Both the position numbers and the translations under genes were made by a program. From NCBI RefSeq assembly GCF_023746535.1, contig NZ_CP098747.1, positions 248,001 to 312,000 on the forward strand: a stretch of DNA of 64,000 nucleotides, in the 5' to 3' direction. The notes beneath the pieces are model-generated. The model was not told the origin of the DNA. It did no database searches and saw only the letters and a program-made list of their open reading frames with translations. Origin of the DNA: Sneathiella marina (lineage in GTDB: Bacteria; Pseudomonadota; Alphaproteobacteria; Sneathiellales; Sneathiellaceae). This document shows, piece after piece, positions 1 through 7,306 of this stretch; the first letter of the stretch is position 1; each line of letters opens with the position of its first letter.

Positions 1-1
1 T

Positions 2-265
2 GGGGAAAATATCCTCCGTGTAAAAGGTATTCTCAACACCCGTGAATCTGCTGAGCCGGTTTTTATCAATGGCGTTCAGCATACCATGCACCCACCGATA
101 CATATGGATCGTTGGCCAAACGGCGAGCGAACATCACGCATAATTTTCATAACACGTGGCATAAAAAAGGATATTGTTCAACGGTCACTTCATGCTTTTC
201 TATCTGCGGCAGATAAAGAATATAGACAAAATGAACTTGCTGATCTCACGACTTTCAGGACCTGA
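2..265 (+). CDS. CobW/COG0523 family GTP-dependent metallochaperone, C-terminal part only
   Basis: An open frame enters from the left edge and ends in TGA at 263-265. Its last 87 codons match the CobW C-terminal domain: an RVKGIL stretch, then NGVQHTMHPP, a WP pair, and SRIIFITRG. In COG0523 proteins this domain follows a P-loop GTPase that delivers zinc, cobalt or nickel to client enzymes; the GTPase part lies outside the window. The stop codon directly abuts the ATG of the amidase (TGA then ATG), so the two are almost certainly co-transcribed. P47K-type CobW activators beside amidases are known from nitrile hydratase operons, but no nitrile hydratase is visible here. The family call is firm and the metal or client is unknown. 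Confidence 0.8.
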   Translation, partial: GENILRVKGILNTRESAEPVFINGVQHTMHPPIHMDRWPNGERTSRIIFITRGIKKDIVQRSLHAFLSAADKEYRQNELADLTTFRT

Positions 266-1645
266 ATGATGACCAATATTGAAGAATTATCATGGCGAAG
301 CGCGGCGGATATTGGGCGCGCACTTTCCAATCGCGAGGCTCGATCTGTTGAACTTACGGAATATCTATTGTCCAAAATTCAGGAAAACCTCCATTCGAAC
401 GTGTTTCTGAACGTTACGAGAGACCGGGCCCTTGTTGAAGCACGAGCTGCGGACGATCGACTTGCAAACGGTGCAGCGATTTCAAAACTGGACGGTGTTC
501 CTATTTCCTGGAAGGACTTATTTGATCTTGAGGGAGAAAGTACGACAGCCGGGTCAAAGTTCTATAGAAATGCAGCGCCGGCCACCGAGGATGCGGCGCT
601 GGTCAAAAAGGCGGCGGCGGCCGGTATGGTCACTCTAGGAAAAGTAAATTTAACAGAATTTGCCTATTCTGGTCTTGGTTTAAACCCCCATTTCGGCACT
701 CCAGCTAATCCGAATGATGCAAAGGCATCCAGAGCACCAGGCGGCTCTTCTTCTGGCAGCGGCGTGTCCGTCGCCTGTGGCTATTCACCTTGCAGTATTG
801 GGACAGACACGGGCGGATCCGTCCGAATACCTTCTGCTTTTAACGGTTTAGTGGGATTTAAATCAAGCGAAGGCCGCTATGACAAATCGGGTCTATTTGC
901 CTTGTCCCCGACACTCGATACAGTAGGGCCGCTAGCAAGGTCTGTTGAAGATTGCCAACTGATTGACGCGCTATTTACCGGGGCCGGCCATAGCTCAAAA
1001 CATGCCGCACCTGTTGCTCGGTCTTTGAAGCACACGACATTATTTGTTCCGGAATCTGTCGTTTTGGATGATTTGGATATTGCTGTCGCCGAAAATTTTG
1101 AAACCTCGTTGAGGCACCTTGAAACTGCAGGGGCGAAAATATATCGAAGGAAGCTGAGAATTTTTGACGAGGCGGTACATTTGGCAGAGGAACATGGCAC
1201 CATTACTGCAGCCGAGGCCTATTTTCAACATAAAGAATTGATGGAATCAACGGATATTAAACATGTAGATCGCCGTGTTGTTGCCCGTATATTAAAAGGC
1301 CGTGGTATGACGGCAAATGATTTCATTGCGCTGCGGCAATCTCGAGTGTCGCTGGCAAACAATTTAAGTGAAAAACTAGATGGAGCTATATTGGTAATGC
1401 CGACAACACCGATTACAGCGCCAGAAATTGCACCTCTCGACGCGGATGATGGATACTTCAATTATACTAATTTGAAGACTTTGAGAAACACAATGCTGGG
1501 TAATTTCTTGAACCTTTGCGGACTTGCACTCCCCAACGGAACCGATAAAAATAACCTCCCGACCAGCATCTTGTTCAGTGCCCCTGCCGGATCGGATGAA
1601 TTGCTGTTGGAATGCGGCCCGTCCTTTGAAAATGCGGTATGTTGA
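266..1645 (+). CDS. amidase signature family hydrolase
   Basis: A 459-residue amidase signature enzyme, expected to hydrolyse a carbon-nitrogen amide bond in the cytoplasm. The Ser-cisSer-Lys triad is visible: Lys83 in PISWKD, the serine cluster at 161-163 in the APGGSSSGSG loop, and Ser185 in GTDTGGS. Length is normal for the family, which includes GatA, AtzF and indoleacetamide hydrolases; the substrate cannot be read from sequence. GatA is less likely because no gatB or gatC is adjacent. It follows the CobW-type gene without a gap. A free-standing allophanate hydrolase C-terminal domain lies 2.4 kb downstream on the same strand, which makes an AtzF-like split arrangement worth considering. 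Two ATGs in tandem make the start ambiguous by one codon. Confidence 0.85.
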   Translation: MMTNIEELSWRSAADIGRALSNREARSVELTEYLLSKIQENLHSNVFLNVTRDRALVEARAADDRLANGAAISKLDGVPISWKDLFDLEGESTTAGSKFYRNAAPATEDAALVKKAAAAGMVTLGKVNLTEFAYSGLGLNPHFGTPANPNDAKASRAPGGSSSGSGVSVACGYSPCSIGTDTGGSVRIPSAFNGLVGFKSSEGRYDKSGLFALSPTLDTVGPLARSVEDCQLIDALFTGAGHSSKHAAPVARSLKHTTLFVPESVVLDDLDIAVAENFETSLRHLETAGAKIYRRKLRIFDEAVHLAEEHGTITAAEAYFQHKELMESTDIKHVDRRVVARILKGRGMTANDFIALRQSRVSLANNLSEKLDGAILVMPTTPITAPEIAPLDADDGYFNYTNLKTLRNTMLGNFLNLCGLALPNGTDKNNLPTSILFSAPAGSDELLLECGPSFENAVC

Positions 1646-1673
1646 TTTTTAAGCGTTTGAAATGGATTTGAGA

Positions 1674-2159
1674 TCAAATGCCTGGAGAATGACCGGGAGG
1701 CGAATTGCGCTTGTTCGCAATCCATTCATCGAGTGACCAATGGTCCCGATGGCGCAAAAGCCATAATGCGGCGAAGCCGGCGAGGGCGGCTAACGCTATT
1801 GAGCTGTTCCGATTAACTGGAAAATTATCCTCAATAACAAAGGGCGCTATGAGACTTTGGTAGATAACGGCGACGGTAACCAGATGCATAAGAAACAAGA
1901 GGCCGTATGACCAAAACCGCCACAGGCCCAAAGCTGCAAATATACAAACCACAATTTGAGCGCTTCCCATGAAATAAGGAAGGTTGGCCCCTATGTCGAT
2001 CCCATGAAAATATCCCCAAATTCGAACATATTGTCCCGGTTCGATGATTTTATTGACGGCCCAGACAAAAAGAAACCAGGAAAGCCCCAACCGTAATATT
2101 AGTAAAGCAGCAGCCTCCCGCGTTCGATGATTTTCAGCGCTTTCAACCGGGCGTGCCAT
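1674..2159 (-). CDS. DoxX-like small integral membrane protein
   Basis: A 161-residue protein with four predicted membrane segments, at about residues 17-36, 63-80, 84-104 and 119-135. Size and topology fit the DoxX/DoxD-like superfamily of four-helix inner-membrane proteins. An early Arg/Trp pair (LRLGLSWFLFVWAVNK) and the following glycine-rich turn support the assignment. Members have been linked to quinone-linked or redox-stress functions, but there is no direct evidence of function here. It converges on the amidase gene with only 28 bases between the stops. The proline-rich C-terminal tail is probably cytoplasmic. Confidence 0.55.
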   Translation of the reverse strand: MARPVESAENHRTREAAALLILRLGLSWFLFVWAVNKIIEPGQYVRIWGYFHGIDIGANLPYFMGSAQIVVCIFAALGLWRFWSYGLLFLMHLVTVAVIYQSLIAPFVIEDNFPVNRNSSIALAALAGFAALWLLRHRDHWSLDEWIANKRNSPPGHSPGI

Positions 2160-2281
2160 CTTGCGTTCCTCACCATTTGTGGAAGTGACATGCCCAAGAC
2201 ACTTCCATCAGAGGGGAGGCGGGTCAATGAAAATAGGGTCACAAGCTGTCACTGTTTCGTGACGGATTGGGCCGGCTCCGG

Positions 2282-3286
2282 TTATTCGAACCGGGCCCGG
2301 TTGTGAGGGGCCATAAAATCAAGGAGCGGCCCCTTAGGCACGATGCGGGACGGATTGACATAGTCATGACTGCCGTAATAATGCGTCTTAATCTCATTAA
2401 GTTCGACAGTATCGGCGATCCCTGGAACTTGGTATAAATCCCGCAGATAGTTCGACAGGTCCGGGTAATCGATCAATCGGCGCAGATTGCATTTAAAATG
2501 TCCGTGATAAACCGCGTCAAATCTGACAAGGGTTGTGAAAAGGCGCCAATCGGCTTCACTGATCCCGTATTTCAACAGATACCGCTGATGGGATAGTTTC
2601 TCTTCGAGCCAGTCCAAAGTCTCGAACAGCAAATCGAAGCTTTCGACATAAGGCTCTGCTTGCCGGGCGAAGCCGCATTTATACACCCCGTTGTTCAATG
2701 TGTGATAAATTCGGTCATTGAGGACATCGATTTCGGCGCGATAACCTTGCGGATAAAAATCATAATAGGAATTGGAAAGGTCTTTGAAGCCGTTATTGAG
2801 CATGCGAATGATTTCAGAGGATTCGTTGGATACAATCGTTGCTTTTTGTTTATCCCACAGAACCGGAACACTCGCTTGCCCTGAATAAAAAGGTTCGGCC
2901 GCCTGATAAACATGATACATGAATTTAGCCTCTTCGATCGGGCTGCTCCCCCGGATTTCCCATCCATTTTCAAGCATCATCGGCTCCACATAAGTAACCG
3001 AAATGATATCTTCGAGGCCTAAAAGTTTTCGAAAAATCATGGTTCGATGTGCCCAGGGGCAGGCATGGGAAACAAATAAATGGTATCGATTTTTCTCCGC
3101 CGGAAACTCCGAGGAATTGTCGGCTTGTATCCAATTTCGAAATTGGGTTTCCGTCCGGTTGAATTTCCCACTTGATTTTCGTGGATCTACACCCTTGGCA
3201 ACCCATTCTCCGTCAATTAGGCGTCCCATATTTTTACTCCCGGTTAATTCGGCTTCAGGAAGAATAGGCTGTAAAATCGCTTCCAT
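2282..3286 (-). CDS. glutathione S-transferase of the glutathionyl-hydroquinone reductase type
   Basis: A 334-residue Xi-class glutathione transferase resembling E. coli YqjG, expected to reduce glutathionyl-(hydro)quinones using GSH. The diagnostic catalytic motif CPWAHR is present, with the cysteine at about residue 76 of the chosen start. The long N-terminal region before the thioredoxin fold and the all-helical C-terminal domain match the family's usual length. The frame can be extended to a TTG at 3295, but ATG at 3286 gives the more normal N-terminus. The gene stands alone on the minus strand upstream of the DoxX-like gene. Both have possible quinone or thiol redox roles, which is suggestive only. 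Confidence 0.85.
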   Translation of the reverse strand: MEAILQPILPEAELTGSKNMGRLIDGEWVAKGVDPRKSSGKFNRTETQFRNWIQADNSSEFPAEKNRYHLFVSHACPWAHRTMIFRKLLGLEDIISVTYVEPMMLENGWEIRGSSPIEEAKFMYHVYQAAEPFYSGQASVPVLWDKQKATIVSNESSEIIRMLNNGFKDLSNSYYDFYPQGYRAEIDVLNDRIYHTLNNGVYKCGFARQAEPYVESFDLLFETLDWLEEKLSHQRYLLKYGISEADWRLFTTLVRFDAVYHGHFKCNLRRLIDYPDLSNYLRDLYQVPGIADTVELNEIKTHYYGSHDYVNPSRIVPKGPLLDFMAPHNRARFE

Positions 3287-3473
3287 GGCAACCAAAAAAA
3301 TGAAATTTCAGCCTTTGGGAATTTCACACTTAAATTTTTTTGCAGAATGTGTCATGACGCCATAATGGTGCCACAGTTTCCCTTCAAGAAAGGGCAATCA
3401 ACAGTGTCCTTGTATTTGTTGACAGTCTTGGATGTTTTCGCTTTTTTTGTTTTTTACTCGATGAGGAAGAAAA

Positions 3474-3869
3474 ATGGGATGCCTTCTCTGCGGTAGCGAT
3501 GTCGAACCGCAAATGCGTAGTTATACTATTGAATATAAAGACCTGGAAACGGTTGTCGATTTGCCTGGTCTATTTTGTAGTAATTCTGACTGCGGTGAAG
3601 GAATGATTGAAGAATCCGCCTGGGACCAGGTTGCCAAAATCAAGGCTGAATTGAAAGCCAACTATCTTGGCGTCATGGCGCCCGACCATATTCGGGAAAT
3701 ACGCGTTAATTTGAAATTGTCTCAACGCAGAGCTGGACAGATTTTTGGTGGCGGCCCCAATGCGTTTCAAAAATACGAAACAGGAAAAGTAACCATTTCG
3801 CAGCCAATGAACAACTTGCTCAGGCTGGTCTCGAAATATCCGGAACTGATGGTTGAGCTGCGACGTTAA
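3474..3869 (+). CDS. MqsA/YgiT-type zinc-finger HTH protein, apparently without a toxin partner
   Basis: A 131-residue two-domain protein, the same length as E. coli MqsA. The N-terminal zinc site is Cys3, Cys6, Cys35 and Cys40. The C-terminal Xre-type helix-turn-helix spans roughly residues 70-131 and contains the family signature FGGGPNAFQKYE. Asn96 aligns with a DNA-contacting Asn of MqsA, while the position of the MqsA contact Arg is Lys100. MqsA is the antitoxin and repressor of the MqsR RNase and is normally encoded immediately after mqsR. Only 187 bases separate this ATG from the divergent transferase start, and no MqsR-size frame exists on either side. It is therefore an orphan antitoxin-like regulator, or part of a pair with an unrecognised partner. 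Confidence 0.8.
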   Translation: MGCLLCGSDVEPQMRSYTIEYKDLETVVDLPGLFCSNSDCGEGMIEESAWDQVAKIKAELKANYLGVMAPDHIREIRVNLKLSQRRAGQIFGGGPNAFQKYETGKVTISQPMNNLLRLVSKYPELMVELRR

Positions 3870-4015
3870 GAAAACAAGAAATCCATCTACCTCACTATCC
3901 CGATGCACAATTTTATCCCGGAACTGAACATAAAATACTGTTCAGGCCCTAAATGATTGATCGACTGCGAATTCCTTGATTACAATGATTGTAAAGGTGT
4001 AATGAGGGAAAATTC

Positions 4016-4399
4016 ATGAATACAATATTGCTGGCCGTAAACGGAACGCTGATGAGAGGGCTTGAGCTCAATCAAAATATGTTAGATGCGGGTGCCGAAT
4101 TTGTCGAAGAGGCGACGACAGCGCCAGAATACAGGCTCTGGACAATCAATGACGTCCATCCTGCCATGCAACGTGTCGAAACGGCCGGCCGTGAAATAAT
4201 GCTGGAAGTATGGGAGGTACCGGTGGACGGGGTAAGCCGCATCCTGATGCAAGAGCCGCCCGGCCTTTGTATCGGGAAAGTAAAATTGGCCGATGGTCGG
4301 ATGATTTTAGGTGTTTTGGGCGAAGCAGCTCTTTGTGCAGGGCAAGCTGAAATTACCCAGCATGGCGGTTGGCGGCGCTATTGCGATCAGGCCAGCTGA
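4016..4399 (+). CDS. free-standing allophanate hydrolase C-terminal-like domain protein
   Basis: A 127-residue protein resembling the C-terminal domain of allophanate hydrolase (AtzF/DUR1), which has a gamma-glutamylcyclotransferase-like fold. Recognisable elements are the LAVNGTLMRGLELNQN start, the central EVWEVP strand and PGLCIGKVKLADG. In full-length AtzF this domain follows an amidase domain and takes part in decarboxylation during allophanate breakdown. Here it is encoded alone. An amidase signature gene lies on the same strand at 266-1645, but three unrelated genes intervene, so a functional pair is inference only. The next gene downstream starts 151 bases away. Confidence 0.7.
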   Translation: MNTILLAVNGTLMRGLELNQNMLDAGAEFVEEATTAPEYRLWTINDVHPAMQRVETAGREIMLEVWEVPVDGVSRILMQEPPGLCIGKVKLADGRMILGVLGEAALCAGQAEITQHGGWRRYCDQAS

Positions 4400-4550
4400 A
4401 GCCCCCTTATTTCCTTACGAATTCCTGAGAATATAGAGAATTATTGTAAAATTGTGCTTGTAATTCGGTTTCTTGATCACACATAGTAACGTATGGAAAC
4501 ATTTTCGTGACTAAAAGAGAAAGTTTCCGATAAAACAAGGAGTTAAGACA

Positions 4551-4712
4551 ATGCAAAATATATCGGAAGATGATTTTGTCGCTCCTCAGGACGACAAGGG
4601 AAGTAAAAACCATTCAGCAAATAATCCGGAACCGGAATTTGCAATGGAATGCCTCGAGGAAGCACATGAAGGGCTTTCTTGGTTCGATACTACCGGTAAC
4701 GAATTTGGCTAA
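4551..4712 (+). CDS. small acidic peptide of 53 residues, unknown function
   Basis: A short frame with an ATG at 4551 preceded by AAGGAG at about 4537-4543, a good ribosome-binding site with normal spacing, ending in TAA at 4710-4712. The product starts MQNISEDDF and is strongly acidic, rich in Asp, Glu and Asn. It has one Cys (residue 34), one Trp (residue 44), and ends GLSWFDTTGNEFG. There is no signal peptide, membrane segment or family that I recognise. It converges on the MauG-like gene across a perfect 8-bp inverted repeat. The ribosome-binding site and clean frame make it a real gene candidate. A ribosomally made substrate for the facing oxidative operon is one speculative role. Confidence 0.5.
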   Translation: MQNISEDDFVAPQDDKGSKNHSANNPEPEFAMECLEEAHEGLSWFDTTGNEFG

Positions 4713-4720
4713 CTAAGATT

Positions 4721-4743
4721 GATACTGAACCTGCCTCAGTATC
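4721..4743. terminator. perfect 8-bp inverted repeat between convergent genes, probable bidirectional terminator
   Basis: GATACTGA at 4721-4728 and its exact complement TCAGTATC at 4736-4743 flank a 7-base loop. The repeat sits in the 35-base gap between the stop of the 53-residue gene and the stop of the MauG-like gene. Neither side has a long T-run, so the terminator call rests on position and symmetry. Confidence 0.4.
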
Positions 4744-4747
4744 TTCC

Positions 4748-5944
4748 TTACTCCTCACAACTCTCTATTTCCAACTCAGTCTCATCCGTCACCCTAATGG
4801 GTGCAGAAAGCGTCTGTAAAAAGGCGATCAGATCTCCTTTTTCTGAAACCGTCAAGTTCAGGGGCCTTAAAATTTTCTCACCGTCTGAATGGAGCCTATC
4901 TTCATTTATCTCTGAATAGTGATCAATCACATCTTCCAGAGTTGCCAGGCTTCCATTATGCATATAAGGGCCCGTGTCAGCCACGTTCCGAAGGGACGGC
5001 ACTTTAAACTCTCCGAAGTTTCGAAATTGTGATTTTACATGTTGTGTTCTAATGGCATCCCGCGGGGAACCATCGGAGTAGCGGCCAAGCAAATTGTATG
5101 GAGTGTTGCTTAATTGAGCGATGCCGCCAAACCGTCCCTTATCAACCTTTCCCTTGCCGACGAAATGGGGGATTCCGATGTCCCCAAATTCGCCATTTGT
5201 AAAAAGCGGACCAAAATGGCATAGATTGCATCGACCTTTGCCAATGAATATTTTTAATCCACGCTGTGCTGAGGCTGGATAGGCTGCCATTCCGGTGCGA
5301 TTATTTTGGCTCAAAGCTGAAACGAATGTATCGAATTCTGTCGGCGCGGTAACCAATGTCTCCTGATAGGCGGATAAAGCTTTGCCGACAAGGATGAGAA
5401 GTTCTTCCGGGTCGGTGTCGGCTGCGGAGACGCTAAATGTTGTCTCAAACCCGCAGGAAAGAGCCAGATCATTCGCGATCAGGTTCTTAACATGTGCCGC
5501 GGAGCTGTCCATTTCGGCGGGTGTCAATATGGGCCGAATACTTTGCGCCCAAAGGTTATCACTGGCGCCATCCCATCCGAACCAAGTCGCCCATCTCAAG
5601 TTAGCCAGGCTTGGCGTATGTCGAACCAGCAGTTGGTGGCCACGGTTCAGTGATACACCATCCATAAAGAGACGATCGGGCTGATGACAACTGGCACAAG
5701 CGAGAATATTGCCCCGCGACAAGCGCTGATCTTTAAACAACAAGTTGCCGAATTTGATCGCATTATGATCGCCTGAGAACCGATTGGAGGGATCCGGAGA
5801 TATTGAGGGCGGCCATGGCCCGTGGCTCAGGATACTCGAAATTTCAACCGTGTTGTAGATCGGGCCCGTGTCGGAAGCCGAAGCGAATCCAACCAGTCCG
5901 AAATACGCGAGAATGAGGGCGGCACACTTGAAGGTTCGGGGCAT
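4748..5944 (-). CDS. periplasmic di-heme c-type enzyme of the MauG/cytochrome c peroxidase family
   Basis: A 398-residue protein with a signal peptide (residues 1 to about 23, ending FASAS) and two c-heme sites, CASCH at 83-87 and CNLCH at 239-243. The PDPSNRFSGD segment and the heme-proximal WFGWDG and LWAQ stretches are typical of the MauG branch. In the C-terminal half, PSLRNVADTGPYMHNGS is followed by TLEDVIDHY. Tyr343 falls where bacterial cytochrome c peroxidases have the axial Met and MauG has Tyr, which points to a MauG-like bis-Fe(IV) oxidase rather than a plain peroxidase. The alignment is by eye. It is the last gene of a coupled operon: its ATG shares one base with the upstream stop. 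The protein substrate is unknown. Confidence 0.85.
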   Translation of the reverse strand: MPRTFKCAALILAYFGLVGFASASDTGPIYNTVEISSILSHGPWPPSISPDPSNRFSGDHNAIKFGNLLFKDQRLSRGNILACASCHQPDRLFMDGVSLNRGHQLLVRHTPSLANLRWATWFGWDGASDNLWAQSIRPILTPAEMDSSAAHVKNLIANDLALSCGFETTFSVSAADTDPEELLILVGKALSAYQETLVTAPTEFDTFVSALSQNNRTGMAAYPASAQRGLKIFIGKGRCNLCHFGPLFTNGEFGDIGIPHFVGKGKVDKGRFGGIAQLSNTPYNLLGRYSDGSPRDAIRTQHVKSQFRNFGEFKVPSLRNVADTGPYMHNGSLATLEDVIDHYSEINEDRLHSDGEKILRPLNLTVSEKGDLIAFLQTLSAPIRVTDETELEIESCEE

Positions 5945-6360
5945 TATTCTAGGATGTGATCCAGGGAAACGGTTTCCGTTTGCCCGTCCTTTCTAAGAGC
6001 GACAAGGAATTGCCAATTGCCTTGCATATGGAAAACAAAACCGTCCATATGGTATGCGCCCATGTCTGAAGCAATTATACTGGGTTCATAGTTCATTCCG
6101 TGTTTATGCAAGGGCATTGTGGCATTTACCCTCACATCTCCGTCAAACGGAGAGCCCGACTTATGGCAGATCCGCAGATCAACCGCAAAGGGTTCACCGA
6201 CGACGATTTCCTCCGGTGTTGTCTGTAGAGCAATATTGTAAGATTCTGTACCCAACAGGGTGAGGGACGGGTCTTGCAATATAGGGCAGGCAAAAGCAGT
6301 TATCGGCATTATCGCTAGCAATGACACCATGCCATATAGCAGGTTTAACAAGGGTTTCAT
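5944..6360 (-). CDS. secreted YtkA-like domain protein
   Basis: A 138-residue exported protein. The N-terminus has a hydrophobic signal segment ending AFA before Cys25, so cleavage by signal peptidase I is likely and lipidation is possible but not canonical. The mature part resembles the YtkA-like/FixH-like immunoglobulin-type fold, with a VGEPFAVDLRIC strand and the characteristic MPLHKHGMNYEP motif, whose His and Met residues could bind metal. The ATG overlaps the amidohydrolase stop by four bases (ATGA) and its TAA overlaps the ATG of the di-heme gene by one, so the three proteins are made together. It could be a metal or heme accessory protein or the substrate of the di-heme enzyme. Neither is shown. 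Confidence 0.65.
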   Translation of the reverse strand: MKPLLNLLYGMVSLLAIMPITAFACPILQDPSLTLLGTESYNIALQTTPEEIVVGEPFAVDLRICHKSGSPFDGDVRVNATMPLHKHGMNYEPSIIASDMGAYHMDGFVFHMQGNWQFLVALRKDGQTETVSLDHILE

Positions 6361-7172
6361 TTCTTTAAAGCCCAGTTGGATAAACTGATGGCGTTCTGCC
6401 GGGCGATTTTAGTGGCGACTTCAGGTGGCAGATCCGCCAGCCATTCACGTGTCCAATTTGCGTTATCCTGAACAAAATACCAGCGTTCCGGCGTATAGGT
6501 ATCTGTACCAAGCATAATCCTCTCCGGATATTCGAGGAAGAGTTTTCGCCACTCCGTGTCAACCTTTCCGCCGTTTGCCTGATCACTTCGAAAGGCAAGA
6601 TCTGCCGTTAGGTTCGGGTATTTCTTGAGCATAAAAGCGACCTTTTCCGGCGGTTCAAACCCGGAATGCGCCCATAGGATGCGCACATCCGGATTTTGTG
6701 CAAACAAGAATTCGACCGCTTCCGCATCGGAATGGGCATGAAGGAAAATTTTATATTGATCTGCAAGCTCAACAACTCGGCGCATCACCGGCAAATTGGC
6801 ATCTTCACCAAAGATATGAAACTCGCCAATACCGGCGTATGTGTTGGCTTTTAGCCTTTCCTCAAGTAGATCAATGACAGTCTCGTCGCGGAACCAGGTT
6901 CCCAATTCACCGCGCCGGCGGTAGGGGCGCAGGACAGGAACGATAAGATCCGGTGCGGCGTCATATAGCATTTGTGTCCCGTCATCACTGGAACTGGAGA
7001 CAAAGGCTTTTTTCAACCCGGCATCGCGTAATACTTTGACGGCGTCATCAGGTGGCAGCATGTCCCAGGCGTCGTGGCTGTAGTGAATATGGACATCCAC
7101 CAGTTGTTCGGCCGCAGAGACAATTTGGGGGGTGACCACAAAAACAATTAGGGTGGTAATGATCTTGAGCAT
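6357..7172 (-). CDS. exported amidohydrolase-family (TIM-barrel) metal-dependent hydrolase
   Basis: A 271-residue protein with a signal peptide (residues 1 to about 20, ending VSAAE) and an amidohydrolase-2-like barrel. Metal-binding elements visible are VDVHIHY near the mature N-terminus, GEFHIFG in the middle, HAHSDAEA, WAHSGF, and GTDTYTPE near the C-terminus. Family members hydrolyse amide or ester bonds or decarboxylate small acids; an exported one is less usual. It is the first gene of the operon with the YtkA-like and di-heme genes, and it is divergent from the carboxypeptidase gene. Function within the operon is unknown. Confidence 0.75.
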   Translation of the reverse strand: MLKIITTLIVFVVTPQIVSAAEQLVDVHIHYSHDAWDMLPPDDAVKVLRDAGLKKAFVSSSSDDGTQMLYDAAPDLIVPVLRPYRRRGELGTWFRDETVIDLLEERLKANTYAGIGEFHIFGEDANLPVMRRVVELADQYKIFLHAHSDAEAVEFLFAQNPDVRILWAHSGFEPPEKVAFMLKKYPNLTADLAFRSDQANGGKVDTEWRKLFLEYPERIMLGTDTYTPERWYFVQDNANWTREWLADLPPEVATKIARQNAISLSNWALKK

Positions 7173-7306
7173 TAATTATATCTCCCCTATCACCGGACGA
7201 TTAAGTCGATTGTTATCGCAATTTAAGTCTATCAATATTCCGGTAAATGCCTGATCCTGTCAAAAGCTCTATGCCTGGGGTTTACTTTTTAATTGGGAAT
7301 TCATTA

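Noticed and set aside
2278-2294. CCGGTT/AACCGG hairpin at the end of the glutathione transferase gene
   Set aside because: It spans the stop codon and lacks a T-run on the transcribed strand, so a terminator call is not supported.
3296-3473. Possible mqsR toxin gene upstream of the MqsA-type gene
   Set aside because: The gap is too short for an MqsR protein and no frame with a start and ribosome-binding site is present.
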